Source: Mesaphorura yosii (Eukaryota; Arthropoda; Collembola; Poduromorpha; Tullbergiidae). From it: a DNA stretch of 64,000 nt. Position 1 is the stretch's first letter. Each line of letters starts with the position of its first letter. Positions 13,901 through 38,634 of this stretch are shown here, in pieces. The position numbers and the translations under genes were made by a program. The stretch spans positions 62,001-126,000 of the forward strand of contig WIXG01000020.1 in NCBI GenBank assembly GCA_009869945.1, given 5' to 3'. The notes beneath the pieces were generated by a model that saw nothing but the letters and a program-made list of their open reading frames with translations, had not been told where the DNA came from and did not search any database.

Positions 13901-16900
13901 CTTTTGTCTGGCCCATGTTGTTCAGTGGCGCATTGCGGATGCCAAATCAAACAATGAGCTCCGCGTGTCCCGTTCGCATTTTTGAACGATGATGAACGTG
14001 AGCACTCTTTGACCCGCACGAATCAGACGAGCTCTTTCTTCCCGTAGAAGATAATGAAGGAAGACACGAAAGGAGACGGATTGGCTTGCAGTTGCAGCCA
14101 ACCAACCAATTCACGAAAGCGTCGTTGCAAATTACCATGTGTTCTTTCGCAAATTTAATTTGGGCACTCAGAACGGCGGAATTGGAGAGTTCATTTAGCT
14201 GGCTGAAGTCAGCTCTTTGCCCTCCGAATCCACGACAGACTTTTATCCTCATCCTTTAGCCCTAAATTATTTCCTTCGTTTTGTGAATGTATCATGAATA
14301 GTAGACTTGAGAGTCTCTCACAGCAAAAGTGCAGTGCATTGCACGAGAGTTTTAAGTGGTCATAAATCAATTATAATGCCGTACCAGAGGGCTAGAGTGC
14401 AAATACTCTGGATGCTTTACTGGATGGTGATAGAACAGAGAACATCATTTCTAAACTGTACCCACCGACACCGAAATGAGAGAAACTCCAATTACTTTGT
14501 GCAGGACCACTCGAACTCGAACTGAGGAAATTAAGACACAAGCCGTCGCGTCAATCGTCAATTGCATTGTGGTATTAAAGATATTGTCTAAAGTGACATC
14601 GGTGGAGCTGCGAGTCCAGCAAACAACTTAATGATTTCCCAGCAACACTTCACTTGTTCATTTACTGCACTGATCAATTGAACAGTGCCGTCGACCAGCA
14701 TTGCCGCGGTCGGTTTTTGAATGCGAGTTGCATAATACACGCTCGTAAAACGGACTCCCGGTGAGTCGTTAAGTTGCATGGTGTAAAAGTAATAAAAATG
14801 CGAAAGAACTTGCTGCGCATATACTTACAAGAGATTATTGTTCTATTATCGGAGATGAGTGTAGCGTAATTGAAAAGCGCCGTGGCACATGTTCATGTTC
14901 GTCTCGACGAGGATGCACACCGTCTTTTACAACTCCTCTTTCAAAAAGCCAATTTCAATCTTTCGTGTTCCTGGAGCGCAAGTTGAATGAATAGGTAAAT
15001 GACCAGCTTAACATTTAATTCCACTTTTACGATACTCATCGCCATCGCACATGCACACCCGTTCAAGCTCAAGATGTTTCGAGTTTCGAATGAAAGGAGA
15101 CGGAACAAAGTTCAAATACTGGTCCAACAACTTTGGATTGAATGGAGTTTTTCACAGTGCATCTTCCTGCTGCTGGTAATGACCTGTCTCATCTCGGTTT
15201 GCGTTGAGAAGGTTACTTTTCATCTGGGAAGGTGTGCGAAGCTGCCAGTTGTTATTTAGACGCATGCATGGAAGGGTTGTAGGACGAGAGTACTTAAACT
15301 TGAAATTTCTATGTGAGCGTCTCCATTCAGAGATGACGACCGCTATTTGAGTAAATACATTCAAAACATGAAAAGGGAGTTATTTTCGTTTCTTAAGGCA
15401 AGACCCAGGTTTTATAGCCATCATCGTAAAAGCCCAGTGCAGTCCACAGAAGCAGGAAGTCAATTTGGACGGTATAATGTGCGTGTGGCTCGTATCTCTG
15501 TTTTATGAGACCAATTCACTCAGGAATTGCTCGCTCTTTATTTGCAAGCGTTTATTTTTAGAAACAAGTGGACAATTTGGTGAATTTTGTTCACAGCCAA
15601 ATTCATTCCCACCACGTTTTCTGTAACGTCAATCACAGACTCATCATTTAAAGTCGGGGCCTATTCTATTCATGCGATCGCATTGCTGCGTAAAGCAGTC
15701 TGAATGCGAGGGAAACTGGCATCCATCTTTTTGAGGATTTGGTACAATCAAACTAGCTTTAACAACTCATAAATCATTGAATTGACACAAATTTTGATTG
15801 AAGGTTCTTTTCTATGTGCCTTCTGTCTGAGTTTCGTGTTTGACTCCTGACAGAAATTCTGACTTCAATTCGGTTTGGTCTTCCAACAGTTTCCCGATTT
15901 TTTGTGGTACAAAATACTTTTGGGGTCATTTTGAGTATTAGACAGATTATGCTATTACACGCATTCGAATTTATTTGCTCCGCGTCCACATATGTGCGTA
16001 TTTCTATAGAACGAACAACATTGATGTGAATTCATACGGATTTTGGTGGGTGGATCCGCAGATCTCTAAGCTGGATCAAAAAGTCCGAATGTGCTCGTCT
16101 TCACACGTACTACTCAAGTAAACGAGACCAAAGCATGTAGCCGACACCACGGCAGCAGAGGGCTTTGGTTTAACGAAAACGGTTTAATATTTTCAATTCA
16201 ATCCATATTCCTCGCACTTGGCCCTCATAATCGTCATAATTCCGCATACCCAAAAATGAGTATGGGGACAAGCTACGATGCCAAATAACAATGATACTCA
16301 CCGAATCGGATTTTTAGTTCCTGTGGCCAACATTTTAATATTTATCGTGTATATTTGCTATGATTTCCTCCCATGAAATATGGACACGCACTCGCATGGA
16401 CCGTGCAGATCAGTTTGTTTATTGTTATTGTTTGTCATGTACTTCTACACACCCTGCGAGCACAAATATCTCAAATTGTATGCGCGCAACATGGCAAGGT
16501 GGATTTGTGCTCCGAAGAGGCTAAAGATTTTCTGAGTGGTGTGACATTCGGTATGAGAAAGGGGATGCAGAGCACGGCAAGGCGGAAGGAAAGATGATGG
16601 ACAGCAGAACAGGCGAATAATATCGCTTTTCTTATTATGAATTCGGTTTTCAACTTCCAGAGTGTTTGTTCTTTTCTTCGGAGCCTCTCAGCGGGCCAGC
16701 CAGATTTGGCTTTCTCGAATTGTATGTTTTTATTATGAGTGTGAGGGAATTTTCATTTTGTCAATTCATGCTTGACCAGCGTCTCCTTCCATCATCATTG
16801 CACGTCGTACCGCACCGAGAGTGACACCCCAGAATGCGTGCCACTCTCCAAACAATATGCGGCCGCAGAACTCTGATGGACCAAGACAGGATGTGTGCTC

Positions 16901-18735
16901 AGACCAAAAATCCTTTTCTCCTGCGCTTGACTCTCGTCTGACATTGTACGAGCATGCATGCATGAATGCCAATGTCACCTTGCAAGTTAAAATGACATTG
17001 TGACCTTCTTCAGGGTCCAAATCATATGATTGACACTTCTGGAGAAATGTGTGAATGAACATTTCAGCTGCGTCCAGTCCTAAGTCTGTCGTATCGTCAC
17101 GCAACGCAGCCGTCTGTTAGCATGCCGCAACACAGCACAGCGCAGATTTCATTTCGTATGAAATAATGAAAGATTGGTCCGACGGTCAAGGTGGGCGTGC
17201 GTGGAGCTGAGGCGCAAAATCATTTTGCTTCAATAAGCGAGGAAGGACAGGACAAAAACTTGTTTTTATTTCGCTTTGCACTCGCCCTGCACGAAAGAGT
17301 TTTATTATATTCGTTGTTAGATTGGATGTGAGAACATGTTGAATTGACCACAAGGAGAATTGAAATTGAACCAAACCACAAAAGCGTAGCGCAGAGCACA
17401 CGCTACAGAAAATGTTGCAAAAACTCCTCCTTTCCACGTACTGCCTTTCGCTTTAACGTTACGCTATACAAACTGTGATAGGCGCTATGTTATTGTACTC
17501 TCGTTCTCTAAATGAAAGCTTGCTAGAAAAATCTAGACCACATCAAACACTTTTTAGATTCATTTGCAGCCCCTGACTTTTGCGTTTCGTGAACTTTACA
17601 CCTTTAAACAGGGCCACAGGTTTCAAATGTGATGCAAGTTTCATATTTTAATTAAGCGCTTTAAGGGTGCCAAACCTCAGCTTTTTTGAGGTTGTCATGA
17701 ATGTTTATGAAGTGTTTACACTTCGGATAAAATAACAAATTAACCTCAAATGTGGTCGAAAATGTCCACATCTCATAACTTGTCCTCGCCATCGTAGCAC
17801 ACTCACTCTAAAATAAATCATGGTGTGGTGGAGACCCCCAAGATTACGTCAAGATTACACAAATAGTCGGGAGGCAGGACGGCTGCTGACGTCCGTGGCC
17901 ATCCGCCGAGGACATTCGACAGAGGAAGTGTTTGTACTGCCCCGGGCCAGTTGGATTCGGTTGCGAATGAACGGAGGGAACGCGCTATTCCATGACAAAG
18001 TATTTCTGTGCCATGGCAGTCGAATAAATATATTATTTGTATTGAAAATATTGACAATCTTTCCAATCAAAAAAGTTGGTTCTGACTTGGTCTCTCATTC
18101 CTGCCTTTGTTTCCAGTAACAATTGTCAATTTTCGTTGCCTTTCACGTAAAACTGGGGAAAATACGAGAAAACCCACCGCAGACATATGTACCCGCATTA
18201 CACAATAATAAAAATGCATTGTCATTTTATTATTACAGTATTTCCCCTCACGGTCTTATTATTCAAGTTACGAGTTCAGCAGAGTCCGGCATTATGCGGA
18301 AAATCCATTTTGTCTCATCCATCTCCTCATCTCAATTCCTCCATGGCGTAATAGTCAATTGACTTCCCGCCGCTGTTCTGGGTAATACGCACACGTTTGT
18401 GCGTAGCCTTGCTTATTTGCTTTTAATATTGGAACGTGTCACTGCTCCATGGATGCAGTATGCAGAACAAATTTATTGTGAATTTACTTTGCCAATATGA
18501 ATAAAAATATCGCATTATGCGGCCCGAATGCGTATTGTTTCATTTGAGATGCATTCGTAATTGGCCCTCGGAGGAGATTCTGGGCTTTTGACGGCGTAAT
18601 AAAAGTTTCCTTCTCTCTTTGGCTATCATCCACCATGATTCACAATGAAACGTTTCTAGACTGCTGCTTCCGTATGCTTGATAGTACGAAATATCCGGAT
18701 TCAATTAACCGAGCCTTTATTTCTTTAATTTACAG

Positions 18736-30464
<11,729 letters not shown>

Positions 30465-30578
30465 CTGTTGCCTTGGGGGCAGTTTCCCCAGCTGCCTGGG
30501 CTCAGACCAGCGTTTCCACCACCACCACCACCCATGTTTCATCAAAAAGGAGCCTCGCCGCCTACAAGACTCTTCTGA
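30465..30578 (+). CDS. BCL11: Putative stop-codon readthrough extension (37 codons)
   Basis: Directly after the TGA at 30462-30464, the same frame stays open for 37 codons (30465-30575) until a second TGA at 30576-30578. The translation begins LLPWGQFPQLPGLRPAF, continues through six prolines, and ends MFHQKGASPPTRLF. The sequence looks like a disordered protein tail rather than AT-rich UTR. The first stop is UGA followed by CUG, near the leaky UGA-CUA context. Short G/C stems are possible just downstream (TGGGG 30474-30478 with CCCCA 30486-30490, or GGCAG 30478-30482 with CTGCC 30492-30496). Alternatives: chance openness of a GC-richer stretch, an unrecognised splice that bypasses the TGA, or a base error at the stop. 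Confidence 0.45.
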   Translation: MLPWGQFPQLPGLRPAFPPPPPPMFHQKGASPPTRLF

Positions 30579-30705
30579 GAAACCTGGTTAATTGGTCAGT
30601 TTGAATTTGCAATAGTGTAGATGAGATTTTAGACTCACGGGGAAGTAAATGCGTGGATTCTTGTGATAGAGTTCATTGTACATTGTATTGACCATATTCA
30701 GAACT

Positions 30706-30721
30706 CATATGACGTCATATG
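30706..30721. promoter_or_regulatory. 16-bp perfect palindrome containing a CRE (TGACGTCA)
   Basis: CATATGACGTCATATG reads the same on both strands. It contains the full CREB/ATF site TGACGTCA (30710-30717) flanked by two E-box-like CATATG hexamers. It lies about 240 bases after the stop codon, in the presumed 3' UTR. Confidence 0.45.
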
Positions 30722-30827
30722 CAATATAAATGTGAATGTAATGTTCTCTTTTCTGGGGCAATCTGCTACCGTAAGCTGAACTCGTCTTTATTTTCATCCA
30801 TGCATGGATTACACCACAAAACACATC

Positions 30828-30833
30828 AATAAA
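30828..30833 (+). terminator. Candidate polyadenylation signal AATAAA (proximal)
   Basis: First AATAAA after the stop codon, about 365 bases downstream. No clear GT-rich element follows it, so its use is uncertain. Confidence 0.35.
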
Positions 30834-31983
30834 TCAAAGCATTATAGCATAACATCATCATAATTAGCGCTGTAATAAAAGGATGTACAAAACGCAATAA
30901 CAAAATAGCGCATTAGTACTTAAAAGAGCAATTAAAAGAAGGATGATGACGAAGTGAGCTCGCATTACCCATATTTTGGTTATAATAAAGCAATAGCGGT
31001 AACAATAAACGTTCTTTCCCGGGATCAGCACTTTTTATTGCAATTTTCGAATCGAGATCGAGTCGCTGACCTATTTATTGCGAGGTGGAATATTTCGTTG
31101 ACGATTCATTCACTCCAATTCAACAATAATAATAAAATAACGCAATAGTTGAACACTTTTGCAACCTTCCGCCTTCGAAGTCAATACTTGAATACTTCTT
31201 TTCGCTGGGAACGCAACGAACACTATCCTTAAAAGACACGCATTTAAGAGTCTACTACGCAATTTGACCTGCCTTCACGGTGAGACACGTCGAGATAGAA
31301 TTTCAGAATTTGTTGCGTGAACAACGCAAAAGACCACTGGCCAAAAACTCCATTGTGTATTGTCGTACTTAGAATTAATTAAAGCTTTGTTTCGCATTTT
31401 ATCGTATTCGTAGGGATAAAGTCGTTGAGTTTGTGAACTACTTGTTATTGGTGTTGGCTTATGGGTTCACACGTTTGCTATTTACTGCAGTGCACATAAC
31501 TTTTATGCAAACGTAACTCGATAGGTAGGAAATTGTTTTGTAACTTTGTAGGATGCATCGTGTAAATAACGAGATATGTTTAATTGTTCGTTTCTCAGAA
31601 GTACGCCGACACATCTGCTTCTTCTTAGAATTTATTAAGTAACTGATTTAGCTCGTGTTTAGGTTACAATGCGAAGTCTGACACACAAATACAAATGGCA
31701 TGAAAACATCCCGGTGAAAGAATGACGCACCTTTTGCTTGTAAAGCTCAGTGACTTTAATCACGACACGAGGCTTTCACACCGAATTTACTTTAAAAAAT
31801 TTTTGCATTGCGCAGATAGAAACGACAGCTTTACATCAACTTTTACAGTGTACTGAGGCTAGAGTATAGTCTATTTTGTTCTACAGAATTTTATATCTAC
31901 TATCGTAAAGATTAACGTAGTTAGTGTATGAGATTCGTTAGTTAGGGCAGAGTGCTGCGTCCCAAGCACTCTCGAAGGCAAAG

Positions 31984-32017
31984 AATAAAAAAACAGGGTT
32001 GAATCGAACCAAATAAA
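31984..32017 (+). terminator. Paired candidate polyadenylation signals
   Basis: Two AATAAA hexamers at 31984-31989 and 32012-32017, about 1.5 kb after the stop. The clustering makes this a plausible intermediate 3' end. Confidence 0.35.
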
Positions 32018-33038
32018 CTATTTCTAGGGCAGGTTACAAACGTGCAGCGTGCTAGGTTATCCAATAGCGTAATGAGTTCATAACTTAGAGAAATGCACCG
32101 GGAAGATGGAAGGAAGCTTTCATTTTGCTTTCGTAGGCTCCGTAGTTTAGGCTTTCAAAGCTAGCAAACTGCCAGCAGAATATTTCTCGACTTGGTTTTG
32201 TTTTTGTACAGTTTCTTAATTGAGTTTTATTTGTGGGGAATTGAAAGTATTCTGAACTGCAAAGATTTAGTTAATTTCCATAAACTGGACCACGCTTTAG
32301 CGAAACGAGTAATTTAAGCGTTTTCGAGTGGTTTTACTGACAGTTAGTTCCTAGGGTGATCTAGACCGAGTTCGTAGTCAAAGGTTCAATGGGGGAATCA
32401 TCTGCTTTGTATCGTGTGATTTTCTAATTTTTTATCGTTAACGATTTGTACTTAAGGCGGTTACAGGCCGGGATCGACGACACTTTGGGCAACGGGCTAA
32501 TGTGAGGTGTACTATTTCATAAATAGACACAGGAGTAACTGATACAGTTTACTAATTTTTTTACATGAATACGGTTAAAGCATTACGGAACTACGCGAAC
32601 TCCATGCATAAGCTAATGTTAATTCTGTAAGTTTTCGAACATGTTGAGGGCTGTTTGCTGTTTGGGGTCGTTGATAAGGCTATAAAATTGAGTTTTGCTA
32701 GTAATTACCAAATCTTTTTCACTATCCGAATTATTGTGGTTTGGTGTGCATTCAATTGAAATTTCTAAGAAATACGGTGTAAGACTATGCGAGAATTCTT
32801 TTTGCAGTATAATAATTAGACGCAGTTTAGTATGTATTTGTAGTGCTACATGTAATATAAAATGTGAACTAGATTCTTTTATACATTACTACTATATTGC
32901 GTAGGGATAAATCACTTAGAACGCAAAACTGTACTAACACGTAGGATCCTGCAATCTAATTTGCGAAAAACCAAAAATCAAATACAGGTTTGGTGGAGTG
33001 TGTTTACTTCCAAACATAGCAGCGTATAATTAAGTTGA

Positions 33039-33044
33039 AATAAA
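33039..33044 (+). terminator. Candidate distal polyadenylation signal AATAAA
   Basis: AATAAA about 2.6 kb after the stop, shortly before the local composition becomes less AT-rich. It is a plausible distal 3' end of the BCL11 transcript. Confidence 0.3.
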
Positions 33045-36000
33045 ACTACTTTAATTAATTATGTACAAAAGAATTCAATCGAGCAAAAGTAAATAAATAA
33101 AAACGTGTGCAGTATTTGCTTCGGTGCGAACACGCCGTGAGTTTCTTTCCACAGACGAATGCCTTGGTTTCCGAAATTGCACATTCTCTGCAGAGCATAG
33201 TGACCTTGACTTAATTAGCATGTCATTAAAGCATGCATTCTTTGGCACCTTCTCATCAAACAGAATCTCATTCATTTATTCGCACTTTCTCATTATAGGA
33301 ATCCAGCGCCAAACTTTGTGCATCTCGCCTTTGTATTGCATCATCTACAAGCACGACTATGAGAGATACGCGAGTCGAGACAAAAGCGTAACATTGAACT
33401 TGACTTTACGCCACACTTTGCAAAATTATATCTTTTATGCGAGGAACAGGAAGAACTAAACACTGAAAGGAAAAATTCTTCATTCATTCATCCAACTTTA
33501 CAAGGCTACGAGGAGAGGAGCACAAAATACTACTAAAGCGCAGCGCACGGTGCTGCTATGCCCTGTAATATTTGAATTCATTTGCAATTAAAATCTTTGG
33601 AGTGCGTATATACAAGCACTTTATTATTAAAGCGTCTAGTCTAGTCGAGCGCCTTGCAGAACTTGAAAGATGCACAAGAGCACGAAAGTTTTCTCTCCGA
33701 GTTTCTTTAGAACAATGCGGACGTGCTCTTACGCTTCGCTCTTCCTATAGCGTGAGGAGAAACGAAGAAGATACCAACAGTTTATATAAATTATACATGC
33801 ACGCGATATTACTACACGCTTCTCATGCACCGTAGACTTCAGATAATGTTTATTATACGGAGACGGAACAAAGTGAGAAACTTCTGCAGTTTGTAGAGAC
33901 AGCCAAAAGACTATTGACCTACATTTCGCGAACGCCTACACAACACAAGTCTCTAAAACAAGCGTTGACGGAGCGACTACGAACCAGAACAGTAAATTTT
34001 CTAATTGCAGAGTGTCCACATTTGTCCACAGTGTCAGAGATGGAAATGGATTCGGATGCAACACACATCAAAATTGGGAATCGACGAGAGCGTGCGAGAG
34101 TCTCATTCTCTACATCTGTCGGAGAGTTGTCCAACTTGATTCATGTGTGAATGTGGTTTCTTCTCCCCTTCCAACTACGCGTACCAACACTTGCGTGTGG
34201 GATTCACTATCGAAACGCAGACTCTCTTCTGAGCTTCCCTGAACAAAGAAATTCTACGCTCAATTATTGGCAAAAGAAAGATTTATTTTATCCAATTAAT
34301 TTTCATGCATTTGTTTCATCAAAATGTGTACATTTTGGACCCAAATTTATTTTGTAGGTTTATGACTGAAAATATACGAATTCTGAATTTTTGATGATTC
34401 ATTACTTCATGTTTGTTTGGTTGCTGAAGCAAAACAAGCATTTCGTCTATCATATTTATATGTATCCGTAAATCTCGCCTCGGCTTTTATTTTCTGATAT
34501 CAGTATTCTGATGTCGGTGCTTCTCTGCGCAGTTCTGAAGTCCAGAGTTCGCCGTCCCTCTGCAAAGTCATGCGAATAATGGTCACTTTTCTTTTAATTG
34601 GATAACACTAAGAAGTGACACCGAATCTTATTTCACTGTATGTGAACCCCCATCGGAAGGGTAAGTTTATATTCACAGATACGATAACCATCTCATACTT
34701 CTCCCAGACCCAGTTCGAAAGCTCATCCATCCATAAGCAGATGAGTGACGCACAGATCTTATTTTAGATTAGGCAAACCGAACCTTGATATAAGAGTGGG
34801 CCATGATTTCTGAGTGTTCAAGTGTCATCGATTCCAACTGAATGCATTTCAATGCACCTTCTTAATTATAAAGTTGAAGTGTTTGCTGCGTCGCCTCTGT
34901 TGATGGTTCCCAGACCAAAATTCAGTTTCGCATCATTTTACAAACCGCGTCCATTGTCTGCTCAGCTCATCTCGCAAAATTCGGCCAGGAAATGAACAAC
35001 TTAATTTTATAGTGTCTGCATTGTGTACAAATTAATTCCGCGGCATGCACACGTCAAGCCGAATAGCTGGGCAAGGAGGCTGAGTATGGGTGCGTATGGA
35101 AATTACTTATTATCTGGCGTGGGCTTGGGAAGCATGAGCATTGATGCATCGCAGGTTTGTAAGCATTTTGCGAGTGGAACGTAACTCAATAAAAGATTCC
35201 CATTTTGTCTTGGCAATGCACAATAATGTCATCATAACTTTATTTCACTCCCGTTTCATTATTGAAAATATGCCGCACTGCACACCGTCAACCACGTCAG
35301 ATAGACTGGAGGCAATCAGTTTTGAAGTCTTGTGGCATTACACGCATGTCATTAGTAACTTGTATTTCTACATCATGATTATTGTGTTTCATCAATTTGT
35401 TGCGTATTCAAATTGCTCGAGAGACCTGGAGACTGGCAAGCCAAAGACGAATGATGGCTAGATTTATGAGACTGGCAAGGAAAACAGCAGCAAAGACACA
35501 AGCACAAGCACGGCGAGGAATGTTAATAAAAGTGAACTTTCTCCTGTAATTTCAGTAATACTTAATAATGTACTTGTGCCCACCATGCAGTTCCACGAGA
35601 GTGAAAGCAGGGAAAGCAGTGGCAAATGTATTTTGTTGTAATTGTAAATTGTAAGTCTCATTTCGAGAGTTCCCTCACACTGTCAGCTCGACCTGCCATG
35701 CACTTGTGTATGTAGAAGGGTCCGCCCAGTCTGTGCAAACAATCGCACATGTGTTGTAATAATAAATTTGTCTTTAATTTAAAATGTACAACGAGCGAAA
35801 TCGTCGTACGTGTCTCACAAGCAGGAAATGTAACATGCACTTAGATCAAATGAGAGTCTCAGAGGATGCCAAGTGACAAGAAAATAAACGAGTCGCGTAC
35901 GAGGAAAGGGAGTGGAAAGTCAAAGTGACAAACTCACATGTAAACTCGTCGTTGTTGGGAACCTCGAGTCAAGTCTCTCGAAATCGAGGCTGAATTTGGA

Positions 36001-38620
36001 GTGAGAGGCCGCCGTTCTTCGCTGTGTTCATGTCACACTTTGCGTGCCATGGCCGCTGCACTGCGAGAACGGACAGCGGTGATCTTGTTATGCTTGAGTT
36101 TGAGTTCCAGGACGGCTGGCTGGCTGCTCGTTTTTTCCATTAATCCAATTGCATAGAAATTTCCAGTTCTCGATCGCTGCGCCTCATTGAAGAGGATGAG
36201 AGCTGAAGTTGCTAAGCAGAGTCGAGTCGTCTCCCGTGATTATTATTGTAGGAGGACTGCAGCTTTTATTATGCCAATTTCCTGTACATTCTTTGATGCT
36301 GTCCCTCCTTTGCACTACACACAGCTTGCACTGGGAGTGAAAGTGATGGAGAGAGTTCGCATATGCGATCTCTCGCATAATGTCATGAAATATTGGAGAA
36401 CATGGCCTGGGCTGGGAACAGATTGGCTCTCGTTGTAATATGAGTTATACCTTCCCTTCCACTCGCCGCACCGGGCTGGCTTTCTCTCTGCATTTCTAGC
36501 CTTTCATTTGCATTCTCTGTCCATGCAGTCAGTGTGTGCATTACGAATTCTACATTTTGTGTGCACTCTCCACCGGGAGAGTCACACAGACGGATTGAAA
36601 AATGGAAACTTCGGCTTGCGCTTGGTGCTTCAGCTGGAGAGGACACGTAAGCAGGCTGCAAAAGAAATGAGGAAAAGCAACCAGGCCCTGCACTGCACAT
36701 ATTTCACAATTGAAAATGGAGATTTGATGGTGAAGTGATGTTGTTCTTGTTGAAGGCAGGAGACTGACAGATTGTACGCGGTTGCAGAGCGCCCGTATTT
36801 TTAAAAGGGATCTTTTCCTGCTCTGTTCTGGAGCATGTAAGTAGCATGTTGTTATTGTTGGCGAAAGTGCTCGAGCATCGCAGTGTAAACGCTTTCACTC
36901 GGCATCCGTGCACGAGAAGGCAAGGGAAAGTTTATTCGAAAAATAGTGGTACACAAATGTATTGATAACCTGTGCAGGAGACGAACGGAAGACAAGGGCG
37001 AGACTCTGACTCACATGCAACAAAAATGTAGTTTCTAATATCCTATCTATCCATTTCAACCAGCCGTACATGATGACAGGGCGAAGCAATTGGTTTAATA
37101 ACACGCGTGTGTACACACGTATGCTCCCTTCATTTTTCACTTTCCTCCAATTTCACGTTTTTCACTCAAAATCCACTCAAGCGACTGTGCATCGTAATCT
37201 CACTGTGGCGGGCCGTGCCCAAAGTCAAAAGTGGTTGCAGACTTTCTCCCAAAGTTCACGCGATGAGAGCTGATGCTGCCTGGGCCCTGCCGCTCGCATT
37301 ATACTGTACTAACCGCACATTTGAGAGAAGCGAGAAATGCTCCCTCACCGCACACAATTTTTCTGGTAGTTTACTGCGCATTTTCCTAGTCGATGTTCTC
37401 TTGTGAAATTGTTTGCCAATGTGTGATATGGACCTCGACTGTGAAATGAGAAATCAGTTTCATCGTTGGTTGAGTGCTGATGCGTTGTTGAGTGGAGTAA
37501 ACACCAGTGTGTTGCTTATGATGCCGCCGTTATCGAGTGGATGTAGTGTTATGCTCCGGAATGGAATGTGGCGAGAGGTGCATTAAAAAAAGCAAGCTGT
37601 TGGCTGACAGACTTTCTCAGCAGGCGCTGCTTCTGGAAAGAATGCAGGCACGCACATTTAATGTGCTCTCCTGCATGGAGTGATGAAAGTGTACGTAAAA
37701 CGAAATATTTGAGTTGTACAAACTATTTGGACCATGGTACAATAATTATTCCATTAGGTCGTTCATGCAGGTTGCTAATAGCTCGGCTACAAATAATGGA
37801 ACCCAGCCTTGCAGAAAAATTCAGACGCAGTTCTCCTCGTGCCCAGTTTCCACTGAATCGGTGAAGCACGTGCAGGATTCCAGAGACTGGGAACCATTTT
37901 CCAGTTTCCAGATTCTTGATATTCTGGAAACTATGCGCAGAAGTGATTTCTGGGGGCACGCATGCATGCACGAATTCGCCGCTGATTTTTACCCCAAAAG
38001 AATTGGCAACAGATTTTCAGGAAGAATGCATGAAATACCGATCGAAGAAACCAGGATGAGTCTTAGTTTGGTTGACTGGATTGATCAAATCTTCATTGCA
38101 TGAACTTTCAGGGGAAAATAATAATATTTCGACGGTTTGAGTGGAAGAATCGATGAAGCATTTTCACGTCTTTTACCTTCATTTCGGGTAACAAGTCTTG
38201 CACTACATCGTAATAAAATTATTTGCATAGAAAGTGACGTTTTTCTATTTCGTCACCAAAGTTACCAAGAATTTTGATGTGAATTGCTTTTGTTTCTTAT
38301 GTGAGGAAATCGAGCTTCAGACTAAAATTTCGAGCCTAATTTTCAGCGCAGGAAGGTCCATATGGCGCAAACTCTTCGCCTGATGAAACTGATCATTGTA
38401 TGGACAACCTCTGTGGATGACTGTCATTGATTTATTTAAATACGCAATCCTGCAACCACCGTGTGAAATGCTAAAGCCGCTTGTGGATGATGCCCGTTTC
38501 GAAGAGCGTTTCATTTTCAAACTATGGTGACTGACTTCTGGAAAAGTCGGGCTTAAATTTCGACATTGGCGTCATGAACGAGTTCATCCTTTTCCCGCAG
38601 CACTACCGTGTATGCGAACT

Positions 38621-38634
38621 CACACACACACACA
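38621..38634. repeat. Short CA microsatellite
   Basis: Seven CA units. It is the only dinucleotide CA run of note in the window. Confidence 0.8.

Larger units (their letters stand above)
1..18735 (+). other. 3' part of a very long first intron (no exon recognised)
   Basis: The downstream exon opens in the middle of a codon, so at least one coding exon lies further 5'. I looked for an ATG-Ser-Arg-Arg-Lys-Gln-type first exon among the ATG-TCN and ATG-AGY sites noticed here and found none. Short open frames (longest 150 codons at 6143-6595) match no family I know and are scattered over both strands. What can be seen is unique AT-rich sequence, a few simple repeats (ATTC at 9933-9947, CTG at 2959-2970), a 14-bp palindrome at 10950-10963 and homeodomain-like sites. 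An alternative promoter or first exon could be hidden here. Confidence 0.75.
30579..33110 (+). other. Probable BCL11 3' UTR and proximal downstream sequence
   Basis: AT-rich sequence without coding potential follows the gene to about 33.1 kb, where the composition shifts and short open frames begin. Several AATAAA signals lie within it, so UTR length is uncertain and alternative polyadenylation is likely. One Pumilio-type TGTAAATA occurs at 31561-31568. The true end cannot be set from sequence alone. Confidence 0.5.
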
